From: Desulfobacteraceae bacterium
GTDB taxonomy: Bacteria > Desulfobacterota > Desulfobacteria > Desulfobacterales > UBA11574
Assembly (NCBI GenBank): GCA_030671225.1
Contig: DAOVAE010000075.1
Coordinates: forward strand, 1 to 6,213
DNA: 6,213 bases
Reading direction: 5' to 3'
The notes under the pieces were generated by a model. The model saw nothing but the letters and a program-made list of their open reading frames with translations. It did no database searches and was not told where the DNA came from. Both the position numbers and the translations under genes were made by a program. Positions 5,869 to 6,213 of the stretch are shown one piece after another (position 1 is the stretch's first letter; each line of letters starts with the position of its first letter).

Positions 5869-5874
5869 ATAAAC

Positions 5875-6213
5875 ATGTCACAAGGTGTACTGGCAATAGC
5901 AGAACAGTTAGATGGAGTTTTCAGAAAAGTTACTTACGAAGCATTAAGTGAAGGAAGGCGTATCGCTGACAGACTCGACTGTAACCTCACAGCCATAGTT
6001 TTAGGAGCAGACGTTGAAAATATTTCAAAAGAGCTTGAACAATACGGAGCCGACAGAATAATCGTCGCCGACAACCCGGCCCTTTATGAATATTTGACCG
6101 ACGCTTATGCCAATGTAATTGCCGATTTCATCAGTAAAGAAAATCCGGCTGTAGTTATTCTGGGCGCATCAACCCAGGGCAAGGACTTGTCGGCGCGTCT
6201 TAGCGCTCGCCTG
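5875..6213 (+). CDS. etfA: Electron transfer flavoprotein, alpha subunit (EtfA/FixB), N-terminal part
   Basis: An open frame runs from ATG 5875 off the end of the window, giving 113 residues. It begins MSQGVLAIAEQLDGVFRKVT, the usual first strand and loop of EtfA. TYEALSEGRRIADRL (20-34), a Gly-Ala-Asp turn and YGADRIIVADNP follow, and then VVILGASTQGKDLSARLSARL at the end of the visible part, which is the conserved EtfA segment with Lys or Arg before Asp-Leu. This is the N-terminal domain that packs against EtfB. The FAD-binding C-terminal domain lies beyond the window, so cofactor residues cannot be examined. It is co-oriented with etfB and is presumably in the same operon despite the repeat between them. 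Confidence 0.95.
   Translation, partial: MSQGVLAIAEQLDGVFRKVTYEALSEGRRIADRLDCNLTAIVLGADVENISKELEQYGADRIIVADNPALYEYLTDAYANVIADFISKENPAVVILGASTQGKDLSARLSARL

Overview
The window looks like a chromosomal segment of an anaerobic bacterium, most likely a Desulfobacterota (former Deltaproteobacteria) sulfate reducer or relative. This is an inference from gene content: a hydrogenase-maturation gene, a flavin transferase, a membrane polyferredoxin and electron-transfer flavoprotein genes, together with intergenic DNA rich in palindromic repeats. No rRNA or other taxonomic marker is present, so the lineage is not proven.

Layout. Positions 1-134 are the 3' end of hypE, ending in the diagnostic PRIC tail. 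Its stop codon shares one base with the start of apbE (134-1156), a lipoprotein FAD:protein FMN transferase. Only 11 bp further on, and convergent, lies the end of a large minus-strand gene (1168-3954). It encodes a 928-residue fusion: a short type II/IV-secretion-like N-terminal repeat, a cyclic-nucleotide-binding domain, a sigma54-activator-like AAA+ domain that has lost its catalytic motifs, and a nine-helix NapH/NosR-like polyferredoxin with cysteine sets for two [4Fe-4S] clusters. About 0.94 kb of noncoding, repeat-rich DNA follows (3955-4898). The electron-transfer flavoprotein genes etfB (4899-5681) and etfA (5875 to beyond the window) then run on the plus strand, divergent from the fusion gene.

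How the genes may fit together. ETF collects electrons from acyl-CoA or related dehydrogenases and passes them to a membrane acceptor. ApbE attaches FMN to extracytoplasmic redox proteins. HypE makes the cyanide ligands of [NiFe] hydrogenases. The fusion protein appears to be a membrane electron carrier with a cytoplasmic cyclic-nucleotide sensor rather than a transcription factor. A shared electron-transfer role is plausible, but the window shows no direct link.

The main points of interest are the fusion protein with its dead AAA+ domain, a MITE-like element (4701-4855) just upstream of etfB that creates a misleading longer reading frame, and a large palindromic element between etfB and etfA that explains their unusually wide spacing and can form alternative stems close to the etfA ribosome binding site.
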